Shown piece after piece: positions 1 to 8,825 of a stretch of 22,749 nt of DNA. Position numbers and translations under genes: made by a program. Each line of letters begins with the position of its first letter. Within the stretch, counting starts at the first letter, position 1. Source of the stretch: Scleroderma bovista. Lineage: Eukaryota; Basidiomycota; Agaricomycetes; Boletales; Sclerodermataceae. The notes beneath the pieces were generated by a model that was given only the letters and a program-made list of their open reading frames with translations, did not search any database and was not told the origin of the DNA. Location of the stretch: NCBI GenBank assembly GCA_037178675.1, contig JAYMGJ010000585.1:1-22749 (forward strand), in the 5' to 3' direction.

Positions 1-906
1 CCGAGCTTGACCAGTTCCCTGGTGTTGCGGTCGATCGCCGCCACAATTTCCCCGAGTCGGCGGTCTAGGACCAGCGCGACTGGGTCTGGCCGATTCGATG
101 GCCCAGCCACCGAGAACCCTCCCATCGCCGCCTCGATCTCCTCTGTACTCGCGGCGTCGGCGATCGTCTTCTTCGACCGTTTCCTCTTTTCGCCTCCTCT
201 CGGCGACGTGTTTGCCTCCACCGTCTTCTCGCTTTGCTTTCTCTTCTCTCCACTCGCCGACCTCTCCATCGCGGCCGTCGACACACCGAAGGTGCACTTG
301 ATCTTGGATCGTTGACACCGACTGCAAGTCGGTGTGCGCGCACCGTCGGCCAGCTCGCACCCGCCACTGTTGCCGCTTCGCCTGCATCGGTCACAAGGGG
401 GCCTGAACCCCATTATGCCCGTGTTCGAGCGGGCAGTCACCTGTCGGGGCTATTTCAATAATAAATCAGCAAAAATCAAATAAAGAAAAGAAAAAAAACC
501 AACGGCGCACCTTAGGCTTCGGCCCCAGCCCTAAACGTTCCCGCATCGCCTCGCCAGCCGCCAGCGACTCGGCTTTCTCTCTCGCCCTCACCTCCGCCTC
601 GGCCTTGCGCCTCGCCTCGAAATCCGCTCGCGCCTTCGCCTCGGCGACTCGCTTCGCCTCCTCTTCGGCTTTCCGCTTCTCTTCGGCGACCCTTCTCGCC
701 TCTTCCTCAGCCTTCTTCCTGGCAGCCTCCTCCGCCAACCTCCTCGCCTCTTGCTCGGCCGCCTGTTTCATCAATCGCTCCCGTCGCCGACGCGACTGTT
801 CGTCGAACTTGGCGATTTGGACTTGGATCGAATCGGTCGGCTTCCCTTCCAACTCGGGCGAGGGGGCGCGCGTCCAGTCGACGTTGTCGGTGTTGCTAGC
901 GGACAT
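1..906 (-). CDS. antisense coiled-coil / Zn2Cys6-like protein gene, spliced, partial
   Basis: Exon 1 is 511-906 (132 codons), the intron 460-510 (51 bp, GTGCGC to AATAG), and exon 2 runs from 459 off the left edge in frame. The start MSASNTDNVDW is the first ATG of the open frame. Residues about 35-120 are a charged Ala/Glu/Arg/Lys heptad-like region, likely a long coiled coil. Exon 2 has six cysteines spaced C-X2-C-X8-C-X10-C-X2-C-X6-C, close to the fungal Zn2Cys6 pattern (usual first spacing CX2CX6C), then a basic stretch and a helix-like segment containing AIDRNTRELVKL. It lies antisense between the interior and the 3' LTR of gypsy1, 165 bp from the LTR. I recall similar proteins in many copies in mushroom genomes but cannot name the family. 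It shows no stop codons, unlike the interior genes. Confidence 0.7.
460..510 (-). other. intron of the antisense Zn2Cys6-like gene
   Basis: GT-AG intron of 51 bp with a T-rich middle and a GCTGAT branch-like motif upstream of the AATAG acceptor. Exon 1 has exactly 132 codons, so the intron is phase 0. Removing it joins the coiled-coil frame to the cysteine-rich frame without a stop. Read through instead, the frame ends within the intron after a run of phenylalanines. Confidence 0.75.
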
Positions 907-1058
907 GTTTAAATCGAGGGTGGTATGAAGGAAAGGATTTGTTGGGCTACCGTCACCGAAGGCCAGTCTTAAATATGCCCTAACCGATTTTCAAACCCAG
1001 ACAATGGTCACGCACATTCGGTGTGGAATACGCGTTGCAGCCTCGTGGGCTCGGCCCT

Positions 1059-1068
1059 AAGAGGGGGA
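1059..1068 (+). other. polypurine tract of gypsy1
   Basis: AAGAGGGGGA followed by TAC and the LTR start TGTCACGACC. This is the plus-strand primer position for LTR elements and fixes the element orientation as plus, with the interior to the left. Confidence 0.7.
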
Positions 1069-1071
1069 TAC

Positions 1072-1694
1072 TGTCACGACCGTGACATCCGATCACCCTG
1101 TACCCTATTGTCCGATCGCGTCCACGCGTTCGCCGTCCGTCTATTGTATGTACTCCCTTTTCTGTTTCTTGCTATCTGTCCTGTATCGCCACCGATCGGT
1201 GAGCGCGTTGTCCGTTCTGTCTCTCTGTACTATTACCTAATATGTTTCCTTTCTTGTTTCCGGTTACTATACGTTCCCGTCCCGTTGCATTACTAATACG
1301 ATACTCATCGGTAATCCGGTTATCGCACTTACCGTACTTACTCAGCGCGCAGCGCGACTGCGCTCGTCATTCGTCGGTAATCCCGACTTCCCGTACATCG
1401 CCTCATCCGTTCCACTCAGTATAAATACCTAGATACTCGGTCTGTTGTAGTTCAGTTCGAATATCGAATAAGATACTTCTCATCTGTTCTCCCTGCGCAC
1501 TCTCCGTCTCTGTCTCGTGCAAGCACTCGGTCGTAGACCGTTTACCCTCGGACTCTCCGTCAGACCCTCGGTCGGCCTTCCTATTACTCGGGAAGCGCGA
1601 CTACGCTACGTAGCATCTCGGTCTTACCGCTAGACCAACCCCTGACCCCCTGACCCCTCGTAGAGATCAGATCGGTGAAGAACCGGTCTTGACA
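1072..1694 (+). repeat. gypsy1 3' LTR (623 bp)
   Basis: Starts TGTCACGACC and ends GGTCTTGACA, so TGTCA and TGACA form the terminal inverted repeats. The first 16 bases contain a perfect inverted repeat (GTCACG AC CGTGAC). A TATA box TATAAATA lies at 1420-1427, so transcription would start around 1450. The last roughly 430 bp are nearly identical to the reverse complement of 22324-22749. It is CpG-rich and appears young. Confidence 0.88.
1420..1427 (+). promoter_or_regulatory. TATA box of gypsy1 LTR
   Basis: TATAAATA in the LTR, conserved in the opposite-strand LTR copy near the right edge. It sets the U3/R border shortly downstream and confirms plus orientation. Confidence 0.6.
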
Positions 1695-1839
1695 GAACAG
1701 CACTAAAGGCTGGCCATGCACGAATGTGAAAGGTGTGAAACAAAGCTCCTTAACCCTGGAGTCTGGGCATAGCTCCCTTTATAAGGCTGGGGAATAGCGC
1801 ATGGTAGACATCTAGTAGATGGGTAGATTTGAGCTCTAG
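1695..1839 (-). mobile_element. leader fragment of a second gypsy2-family copy
   Basis: This segment matches the 5' leader of the full gypsy2 element at about 17977-18121, including the GCACTAAAGGCTGGCC stretch and the primer-site region beside the LTR. It ends abruptly at 1694 where gypsy1 is inserted. The rest of this copy (gag-pol) would lie beyond gypsy1, left of the window. Confidence 0.7.
1827..1837 (-). promoter_or_regulatory. self-priming primer-binding site, gypsy2 copy 2
   Basis: Minus-strand sequence AGAGCTCAAAT, two bases beyond the LTR end. It is complementary, apart from one decayed CpG, to AT-TCAAGCTCT inside this copy's own LTR (1941-1951), the presumed transcript start. No TGG typical of a tRNA 3' CCA match is present. 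See the covariation with the full copy. Confidence 0.5.
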
Positions 1840-2204
1840 TGAGACAACCCTAAGGGCAAACAACAATCCAAAGAACTACCACACGTTGAGACTCTGAGGA
1901 GGAAAGTAGGAGTCAAGCATCTTAGAGCAAAAACCCACAGAGAGCTTGAATGGAGAGCCTCTGGGTGCTGGATTGCAATGGTATATATACTGTACTACAC
2001 GTGTCCTGTGCGAGGCTATCCATGAGGCTGTATGCTGTATGAGGCAGTGAACACAGCTGCCATCCTGTGGTAAGGCTATGTTAATGACGTCAAGGGATAC
2101 AGCATGCACAGCACGAGGCTGTGGTCCAGACAGACCTACAGATAAGATGCACTAGATAAGATACTATGCTATGATAAGATAAGATAAAAAGTCAGACCAT
2201 TACA
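1840..2204 (-). repeat. gypsy2-family LTR, second copy (5' LTR)
   Basis: Begins TGAGACAACCC on the plus strand and ends CCATTACA, so in element orientation it reads TGTAATGG to GTCTCA. It aligns with the two LTRs of the full gypsy2 (9256-9592, 18122-18458) but is more diverged and slightly longer (365 bp). It has the same TATATATA region and a cluster of GATAAG motifs near its U3 start. Leader sequence follows its left end, so it is the 5' LTR of a minus-oriented copy. The 5 bp to the right are ATCGC; the partner duplication is out of view. Confidence 0.75.
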
Positions 2205-2600
2205 ATCGCTGTCGTCTCTCTGTGGTCCAAGCTTCAAACGTATTGATGTCACGAGGCTACCACTTTGAAGCCACTTCTTCATCCTGCATATTCTTTCACC
2301 ATAGAGCAGTGCAGTAACCAAATTGGTGTGATTCAACTGAGTCGAAATTTATCAATGCTCATCGATCCTGTGATCCTTTCTGAGTACAGGTGCCTCATGC
2401 CCTCTCTGTTCTGTCTGACATCCTTGTCACATCCACATGTGACCAATATGCTTTACCCGGTTCCACAAATGCCAATGATCAATCGTGAAGTAGGGGTGGT
2501 GGAGTAGTTAGGTATTGATCAATACTTCTTCATCAAAGAGTCAAGTCAAGTCAATGATGACATGCTGGTCATTCTGCATGCGATGGACGGAGAATTGGTT
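2205..2600. other. non-coding, no feature recognised
   Basis: Between the gypsy2-family LTR and the 3' part of gene Z. Open frames on both strands are short, with no recognisable motif or long repeat. It could be the 3' flank of gene Z or an old transposon remnant. Confidence 0.4.
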
Positions 2601-2604
2601 ATGG

Positions 2605-3712
2605 TCAGACACCAGGTGAGTAAGGCTCTTCACCTGAGCAGGTCACACTTGATGATCTTTCTGCAGTGCTGTCTCCCAGAGGGTTTCCAAGTTCTCCAAG
2701 ACGTGAGATGCAGCAGTCCAGGTGAGCATCATCTCTTAGATCCATAATCGTCGAACAGGGGTCCTCAGAGTCCGATAGGTCTTCTTCATCAGAATAATCC
2801 ACGGTGACAGTGCAAGCTTCAATGCATGGTGGTAAGTTGTCATTGTCCTCATCTTGGTAGGATTGACTCTCAGGCACGGTTTCGTAGATTGAGGATCTGT
2901 TGTCGTCCATCGAAGACTCCATTGTTGAGCCGGACATCTTATCATCCAAGGTATCACCCTCGACATCTGAAGTGTCATCATCGTCCATGAATATCAAGTC
3001 ATGCACTCACACACCATTCGAATACACAGACACTCGGGTACAACCGAAACTCTCCGAAGGGTCTGACGTGGTGTCACTATCCTTGGAGTTGTTAGAAGCC
3101 TCTCATCCCAGAGCTCAGGTAAGTCAACATCAGGCTCAATCTACCATGAAGTTGATGGCTCCAAGTGACATGTTGACCCTTGAAGCTTGCAACCATTTGT
3201 ATTGGTCCTCAATCATATCGTAATTGATGTCCACCCCGAAGGTTGATACTTCAGGCAGGCTTGCCTCCTTTGAAGGTATCTTGTTTGAGTCTGGGTGATT
3301 TCGGAAGAAATGTTTAACTTACTAAAATATCCACATCTACCTGTAGCACAACAAGCAATGTATTCTACAATGTATGGCCCTCTTGCAAGGATGATTATTA
3401 CTGCTTCCTTATGACTGCCACGTGGGTGGTTTGCCAGCATACAAAGACATTGAGGTCATAGAAACTGGTGGGATATATGTTGTCCTTGGTCGTTGATCAG
3501 CCTAATCAGTTGCTCAGCCACTGGCAAGGTTGGGGCCATAGAAAATTATCCAATGCACCAATACCAGAGCTGCAATGATTCTCCAGCATTGTCCAGCTCA
3601 AGAACTGCATTCCTAGCAGCAAATATCTTCTCTAAGAGGTTCAATCGCAAGTGTTCATGTGTCAAGGCATCACGGTTACGATCTGGCGGCATAATTAGAT
3701 GCATGTAAGTTA
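2605..3712 (-). pseudogene. gene Z: unrecognised decayed protein gene
   Basis: Reading leftwards from about 3712, one frame runs through EHLRLNLLEKIFAARNA, LQLWYWCIG, VAEQLIRLIND and HPRGSHKEAV to about 3335. It is broken by TAA at 3546-3548 (CAA expected) and TGA at 3456-3458 (CGA expected). After an intron or indel at about 3245-3335 (a GTAAGT lies there), it continues with FGVDINYD and QYKWLQASRVNMSL, then after a shift IEPDVDLPELWDERLL. The tail (2605-3006) is Asp/Glu/Ser-rich. The continuous, protein-like frame with C-to-T type stops argues for a real former gene. I do not recognise the family. It is divergent from the Plavaka gene, about 200 bp away. Confidence 0.5.
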
Positions 3713-3926
3713 TGAGACCGTCTTGCAGGCCCTTTTAACCAATCAAATTTATGTAATTCTCCCCCCTTTCATAATTCCCATTATTACAACTATTTCCCAG
3801 AATGATTTTATGCGCTGATTTACTACACATCAAGTGTCACCATGGTCAAAGTTGTGCCTCGCCCTCTGTGACTTCAAGTCAAAGCATCTTAGTCAATATC
3901 AGGAGCCCCCAAAGTGCAATAGACCA
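3713..3926. promoter_or_regulatory. divergent intergenic region between gene Z and the Plavaka gene
   Basis: The roughly 215 bp between two oppositely oriented decayed genes includes AT-rich and C-rich stretches (CTCCCCCC near 3760). If the gene starts are as proposed, it would have served as a shared promoter. No definite TATA box or start codon was identified, so this is inference from layout. Confidence 0.3.
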
Positions 3927-5366
3927 TGGCAATATCCAATGTTCCTGTGGACGAGCTTTCGCACAGTTGAACGCATATACCAACCATCAGCGGACATGCA
4001 AGAAGAGAAAAAAAGGTCTTTCCAGTGCATTGGCAAAGGCCAAGTTGGTTTGAGGTGACAGAAAAAGAGGCGTACTACGAGTGACAATGTGGGTGAACAT
4101 GTTGGTTCTTCTGGCATCATACCTGGTGCTCTGGATCTGTCAGATGTCCACTATGATGGACACCAACTGCAGGGGAATAATTGTCAAAAGGTTAATCCAC
4201 TCTGTTATATTTGATAGGCTGCTGCAGCTCATGCATGCTACTGTTGCAGGACACATCGGACACACCGATATTAGTTGATCAAGAAGTCGCTGCTATCAAT
4301 GCCCAGGCCATCGTACACGATGTAGAGATGGTAGCTGATGACACATCGCTTGCTGAGTGTTGCCCTCGATGCATGAACTGCCGTCTTCCAGCCTGGTATC
4401 GTGACATCCTTCCTCAGCCTCCACCTCTGCCTACAGCTGTTCCTACTATGACTGCTCAACCTCGAGCTTCCTCGCCAGTCGGCAATGCACCTCAGCACCC
4501 GAGTACTGGCCTACTTACATGCACGCTTCATTTTTTCAACACTCTTGTGAATAGTTTTGGGCTCTCTCGTTGGTACTATGGCCACCATCTTCCAACTCAT
4601 GATCTGGAGGATGCGATAACATTACAGCACCTCAGTATGATATCCCCCGCTGAAGAGGGACCTGTTTCCGCTGGACGGTTGGCTGGGAGCAGAGAACATG
4701 GACTTCTCTATCCTTATCCAAACAGGTCTTCATTTCTCCTTGGCAACTGGTATTGGAACAGTGGAATACAGAAATCCAAAGGAAGTTTTAAGGAGCTGAT
4801 CAAGATTGTTGGCTCCCCCGAATTTTGACCTGACAATGTTAATAGTATGCGCTGGGACCTCATTGACACACAACTGCGAGCTGGTGCAGAAGAGACAGGA
4901 CAGGAACCTTTTGAGGGTGCCGGCTGGACCAAGACCACAGTCAGCATCAAAGTGCCATTTCATAAACGGACACCTGAACCAGGAGTTTACGATTATCATG
5001 TGGGCAACATGTATCACTGCAAACTTATGTCCATCATCTGAGAAAAACTTGCCAATCCACGACATGACGAGTTCTTTCACTATCAGCCATATAATCTCCT
5101 GTGGCAGCATAGGGGATCTCCAGCACTGATCAATGTCCATGGAGAGCTGTATACGTCAGAAGCTTTCCTCCAAGCCCACCGAGACCTCCAGCAGTCACCA
5201 CCAGAACCTGGATGCGAACTTGAGTGTGTGATCATCACACTCATGTTTTGGTCGGATGCTACCCAGCTCACATCCTTTGGTAATGCAAAATTATGGCCGT
5301 GCTATATGTTCTTTGGAAATGAGTTGAAGTACAGAAGATGCAAACCCTCTTGCTGCCTGTGCAGCC
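3927..5366 (+). pseudogene. Plavaka-type transposase, N-terminal part, degenerate and truncated
   Basis: The N-terminal segment (3937-4050) has a Cys/His finger-like motif (CSCGRAF, then H and C) and a basic tail, as in Plavaka (CACTA-like) transposases of mushrooms. A frame disruption near 4050 and a probable intron (about 4188-4250, GTTAAT to TTGCAG) lead to a long frame from 4250. It contains LPAWYRDILP, FGLSRWYYG, YPYPNRSSFLLGNWYWNSG, KGSFKELIKIVGS, NVHGELYTSEAFLQAHRDL, FWSDATQLTSFGNAKLWP and FFGNELKYRRCKPSC, all typical of the family from memory. In-frame TGA codons at 4826-4828 and 5039-5041 replace expected arginines. The gene stops at 5366 where the copia LTR begins; the C-terminal catalytic part is absent from the window. 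Non-functional. Confidence 0.8.
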
Positions 5367-5635
5367 TGTTGAAGCAATACCTATATACGTAGAGGAACTG
5401 CTACTCCAACTCACCTGTTGGGTGGAGTGCACAACCTGAGATGGTAGCGGTAGCTGGTCAAGAGCTGTTTTATTATATAAGTGATGAATGCTGTTTATAT
5501 ACAACAAATAGTGTGACATGTGACATGTAACATCTACTCTAAAGAGGACTATTTACTAAGTCTACACTAATATGGGTCACAGTCTTGTGCGCACTTCATC
5601 GACGGTTTACACCGGGTGCACATGCGACTTCAATG
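5367..5635 (-). repeat. copia 3' LTR (269 bp)
   Basis: Starts TGTTGAAGCAATACC and ends CTTCAATG on the plus strand. It is the same sequence as 8826-9113 apart from substitutions and a short length difference in the TGTGACATG-rich part. The outer end CATTGAAG has drifted from TGTTGAAG by substitution. Confidence 0.85.
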
Positions 5636-5646
5636 CTCCCCCTCAC
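5636..5646 (-). other. polypurine tract of copia
   Basis: Minus-strand GTGAGGGGGAG directly before the 3' LTR, the expected plus-strand primer position. Confidence 0.6.
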
Positions 5647-5681
5647 TGTGCTGCATGTAGAGCACTTCAGCGAATAAGGCG

Positions 5682-7130
5682 CTAGATGCTGCCAGAGGGA
5701 AACTGTAAGCCTAGTTGAGCTCTGAACTTTGCGAATTTCTCGTGTGGTAAGTTCTTGGTGAGCAGATCAGCGGGATTCTCAGCACCATCAATGAAGAATA
5801 GTTCCATGTTACCTTTCGTGACTGACTCGCAGATTCTGTGGTAGTGGATGTCAATGTGCTTGGAGCAAGGCTCCATTACAGGGTTGGATGCCATGAATAT
5901 GGACCCCTGATTATCACCGCAAATTGGGATAGCTTTCAGCTTATAGCCAAGCTCACCGAGTAAACTTCGAATCCAGGTAACTTGGCGAGCGCAATCACTC
6001 AAAGCCATGTATTTGGCCTCAGTGGATGAGTACGCAATAGTCTTCTGCACATGAGAAGTCCAACTGATCAAGCCATCTGCAAGCTTCAGGTAGAAACCTG
6101 TTTGCGAGAGGTGAGAGGTAGGGTCTGATCCCCAATCTGAGTCTGTGCATGCAATCAAGCCAGCACTGGATCCACCATTGTATACTAGGGAGTATGTAGG
6201 TGTCCCAATTAGATAGTGACAGATATACAGCACTTTGTTCAGGTGGTCCTGGGATGGGTTCGCGGCATGGCACAAAAGATGGGTGACTGCAAAGGCAATG
6301 TCGGGCCTAGTGCCTAACATAAGGTACAGAAGGGACCCAATAACCGTCTGGAAACGGGAGCAGAGTTCCACATCAACAGGCTCTGTATTTTTGGTGGCAT
6401 AGTAGCCAGCCAGTAGTGGGGTGCTTGCAGACTTTGCATTGAGCATGCCGCAGCGTTCAACGACCTTTTGGAGGTATGCGCATTGGTCCAAGTGGATAGC
6501 ATAACCTTTGTGAGTGATTCACATACAGAGGAACTCTTTGGGTTCTCCAAGGTCTCTGCACTCCCATTTGCGCATGAACTGTGCTTTGATGGCATCAACA
6601 ACAGCCTTGTTAGGGCCACAGAATAGTGCATTGTCAACATAGATGATACCAATGATGATGTTGGTACCTTTCTTCTTGTAGAAGAAGATGCCTGCTTCAG
6701 ACTTAAGGTGCTCAAACCTGAGCTCCTTGAGAGACTCATCGAGTGTGCGCCACCAAGCTAGGCTGGCCTGTTTGAGGCCATAAAGGGCATGCCAGAGGCG
6801 GAGCACTTTGTGCTCTTGCCCGGGAACTGCAAACCCTTCGGGTTGTTCCATGTAGATCTCTTCATCAAGCTTGCCATACAAGTAGGCGCTCCAAACATCG
6901 AGTCCAGTGATATATCAATTTTCAAGTGCGGCAAGCACAAGCATGAGGTGCACTGTTTCAAAGCGCACGACTGGTGAGAAGACCTGGTCAAAATCTAATC
7001 CCTCGACCTGGGAGAAGCCTTTTGCTACTAAGCAGGCTTTCTTGCAGCCATCCAACTTCACATCAAAGACCCATCAATTCTTAATGACCTTCCGGTCTCG
7101 GGGACGGTCAACTAGCTCAAAGACCTTGCG
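5682..7130 (-). pseudogene. copia reverse transcriptase and RNase H, degenerate
   Basis: A single frame from 7130 to 5682 is broken only by TGA at 7074-7076, 6915-6917 and 6519-6521; a fourth TGA at 7134-7136 precedes it. RT motifs include RKVIKN, LVAKGF, YLYGKLDEEIYMEQPEGF, LYGLKQA and YVDN. The second Asp of the usual YVDD is Asn here (codon 6630-6632), which removes a metal-binding residue. RNase H follows with GSLLYLMLGTRPDIAFAV, CTDSDWGSD, SSTEAKYMALS, CGDNQGSI, KHIDIHYH and ENPADLLTKNLP, all normal for Ty1/copia. In this family RT-RH copies the element RNA to cDNA in cytoplasmic particles. This copy is dead. Confidence 0.88.
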
Positions 7131-7600
7131 CTTTCACAGCACATCGAGCTCTTCTTGGCAAGCAAGTTGCCAGAGTTTCTGCTCAGCTTGGGGTAAGCAA
7201 GCGATGTCCTTGTAGGACCAATTATGGATGCTCTCATATTGAGGCTTGCTGGTTGTGAGGGCTTTGCCCATCAGGAATCGGACTAGGTTTTCTCCCCCTT
7301 CCTCGCACATTTTTTGCACATCTTCCTCACTGGGCATTGCAGAGGTGTCGGGGAAACCACGAGGGATATGGTCTGGTGTGTCTGGTTGTGGGGGCCTAAG
7401 GGCATCCTCCTCATACATGGTGATGCGCTCCTTGAGACAAGGGCACTTCAGCGAGGAGGGACCAGCCTCAGGTTGGTCCAGGTTCGCACTGGCCATTGAC
7501 ATGACTTGGTCGAGGGTGCGGATGGTCTGGCAGGAGGGCTCTACTCCCAGATGGTGTGCCAAATTGAAGGCCTTGATAGTATTGTCAAATGTGGGGGGCC
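7131..7600 (-). pseudogene. copia gag-RT linker, frameshifted from gag
   Basis: This frame contains PPTFDNTIKAFNLAHHLGV, then an acidic region and WSYKDIACLPQAEQKLWQ, the segment usually just before copia RT. It connects to gag at a run of six C (minus strand) near 7595-7600, where one frame reads HYGPP and the other PPTFDN, so a 1-base length change in the run is likely. A complete copia pol would have DTGA protease and HHCC/DDE integrase ahead of this point; neither is here. It ends at TGA 7134-7136, probably a former CGA. Confidence 0.7.
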
Positions 7601-8473
7601 ATAGTGGGCAGCACCGGGAGTGTGAACCAAGGTGCAAGGGTCAATGGTGGGCTCTGGTCCATCATAGTGGACATAAGTGGCAAAGGTGGCTTGTTGGGCA
7701 TTTTTGCAACAAGTGTGAGCCTTCTTGCCACTGTGGCGAGTGTGGCCTCCCTGTCCTAGGGCAGGAGCATTTTTGCTCACACTGCCATTGAACCTGCCTT
7801 GCTGCTGCTGCTGCCTGGCGAATTTGGGGTCAGCTGGCTTGTGCTTCACAGCGCTAAGCTTATTAGCCTGGGGACTCTTACCGCCTGCATGAGAAGAGGC
7901 ACCTTTCTGCTCAAAGGAGAGCATGGCATCCTTTACAATCCCATTGGGCTTGAGGGTCTTGATCCCATCTGGTGATGTCTGGCTGAGGATCTGAGCTACG
8001 ACCTCTATAGTGGGAGGAAGCTTGCAAAGGATGATCATTGCCTGCATGGGGGCAGGGAACTTGAAGCCAGCATCCTTGAGGTAAGTGAAGTGGCTAAGCA
8101 CCTTGGTGATAGCCAGAGCAGGGTGAGAGCCAGCGGGGATGGTAGTTGAGAGGAGCTTGCTAAGCTCAGCATAGGTGGAACCAATACTGGGGGTGCCAAA
8201 GTTCTTCTTGAGGTGATCCCAGACATCCTTAATGCTGTTGAGATCCAAGACGGCAACCTGGATTGAGGGGGCAAGGTGCAAGGTGATGTTACTGAGCGCT
8301 CTCTTGGTGTTGTCGTCCCACTCCTTTCGGTCATCATGGCTGTCAGCGGGTTGTGTTGTTGAGTAGACATACCATTGGCCTTGTGCCCAGAGGTAGGCCT
8401 GCATAGAGGTGTGCCACTGCTGCCAGTTGGAGCCAGTGAACATGGGAACCATCTTGTTGAGAGTGCTGGACAT
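7541..8473 (-). CDS. copia gag
   Basis: MSSTLNKMVPMFTGSNWQQW is the typical start of copia Gag (UBN2-like nucleocapsid domain). The frame is open further upstream, but those residues have no Gag character, so the ATG at 8473 is preferred. Gag-like motifs include WDHLKKNFGT, AELSKLLSTTIP and MIILCKLPPT. The C-terminal part is basic and Gln-rich, but no CCHC knuckle is seen. The last roughly 20 residues before 7541 are out of frame relative to the linker. In the family, Gag forms the particle that encloses RNA and RT. Confidence 0.8.
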   Translation of the reverse strand: MSSTLNKMVPMFTGSNWQQWHTSMQAYLWAQGQWYVYSTTQPADSHDDRKEWDDNTKRALSNITLHLAPSIQVAVLDLNSIKDVWDHLKKNFGTPSIGSTYAELSKLLSTTIPAGSHPALAITKVLSHFTYLKDAGFKFPAPMQAMIILCKLPPTIEVVAQILSQTSPDGIKTLKPNGIVKDAMLSFEQKGASSHAGGKSPQANKLSAVKHKPADPKFARQQQQQGRFNGSVSKNAPALGQGGHTRHSGKKAHTCCKNAQQATFATYVHYDGPEPTIDPCTLVHTPGAAHYGPPHLTILSRPSIWHTIWE

Positions 8474-8811
8474 GGTGATATTCTGTTGGGAGTCAATGGA
8501 GTTAGCAAGTGAATGTGACAACAGACAAGCAAGAAAAGAAGAAAACACCTGAGTGCTAGTGAAAGCACTTCTGTCAACAGCTAACTCATGACTAGGTCAT
8601 GCCAGCACAAGTCATCAATGAACTTCGCCTGTAGCAATACAGGTGCTCAACTAGGAGCTCACTGTCTGGTGCAAGTTGTTGACCGACTTCGCCTTGTGGC
8701 TGTGCAGGGGCTCAGCTAGGAGCTCACTGTGGTCCACAGCGTCAAGCTAGTTAAAGCAACGCTCAGGGAGCTGGAGCACTGTCTGGTGCATTGCTGCACA
8801 CAGTGTGCTCA
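8474..8811 (-). other. copia 5' leader with tandem imperfect repeat
   Basis: Untranslated leader between primer site and gag. It contains two imperfect copies of a roughly 60-bp unit (about 8620-8683 and 8684-8746), each with ACTTCGCC, then a Leu-arm-like hairpin and CTAGGAGCTCACTGT. No open frame of note. Confidence 0.55.
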
Positions 8812-8825
8812 CAGGGCTCATAACC
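8812..8825 (-). promoter_or_regulatory. copia primer-binding site, half-tRNA initiator Met type
   Basis: Minus-strand GGTTATGAGCCCTG directly abuts the 5' LTR. It is complementary over 14 bases to the anticodon arm of eukaryotic initiator tRNA-Met (CAGGGCUCAUAACC, as in yeast). Drosophila copia is known to use the 5' half of this tRNA as primer. Match and position are seen directly; use is inference. Confidence 0.8.

Larger units (their letters stand above)
1..1694 (+). mobile_element. gypsy1 LTR retrotransposon, 3' end (partial)
   Basis: This is the right end of a plus-oriented LTR element whose 5' part lies left of the window. A polypurine tract at 1059-1068 (AAGAGGGGGA) sits 3 bases before the LTR, as expected just upstream of a 3' LTR. 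The LTR carries a plus-strand TATA box. The internal part visible here (1-1071) holds no sense pol sequence, only an antisense gene. The base after the LTR begins the likely 5-bp target duplication GAACA (1695-1699), which lies inside the leader of a gypsy2-family copy. The segment is visibly rich in CpG, unlike the sequence from 1695 to 20308. The Ty3/gypsy assignment is inference from LTR layout; pol is not seen. Confidence 0.7.

Noticed and set aside
466..906. Coiled-coil ORF as gag of a minus-oriented element starting from the LTR at 1072-1694
   Set aside because: TATA box and polypurine tract show the LTR is plus-oriented with its interior to the left; a leftward gag would need the opposite orientation. 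No primer-site match follows the LTR in that direction.
605..928. Plus-strand ORF opposite the coiled-coil gene
   Set aside because: Low-complexity Ala/Ser shadow of the antisense gene.
1067..1071. GATAC before the left LTR and, in element orientation, after the right LTR as a shared duplication
   Set aside because: The left GATAC adjoins the polypurine tract and is internal; the outer flank of that LTR is GAACA. Treated as coincidence.
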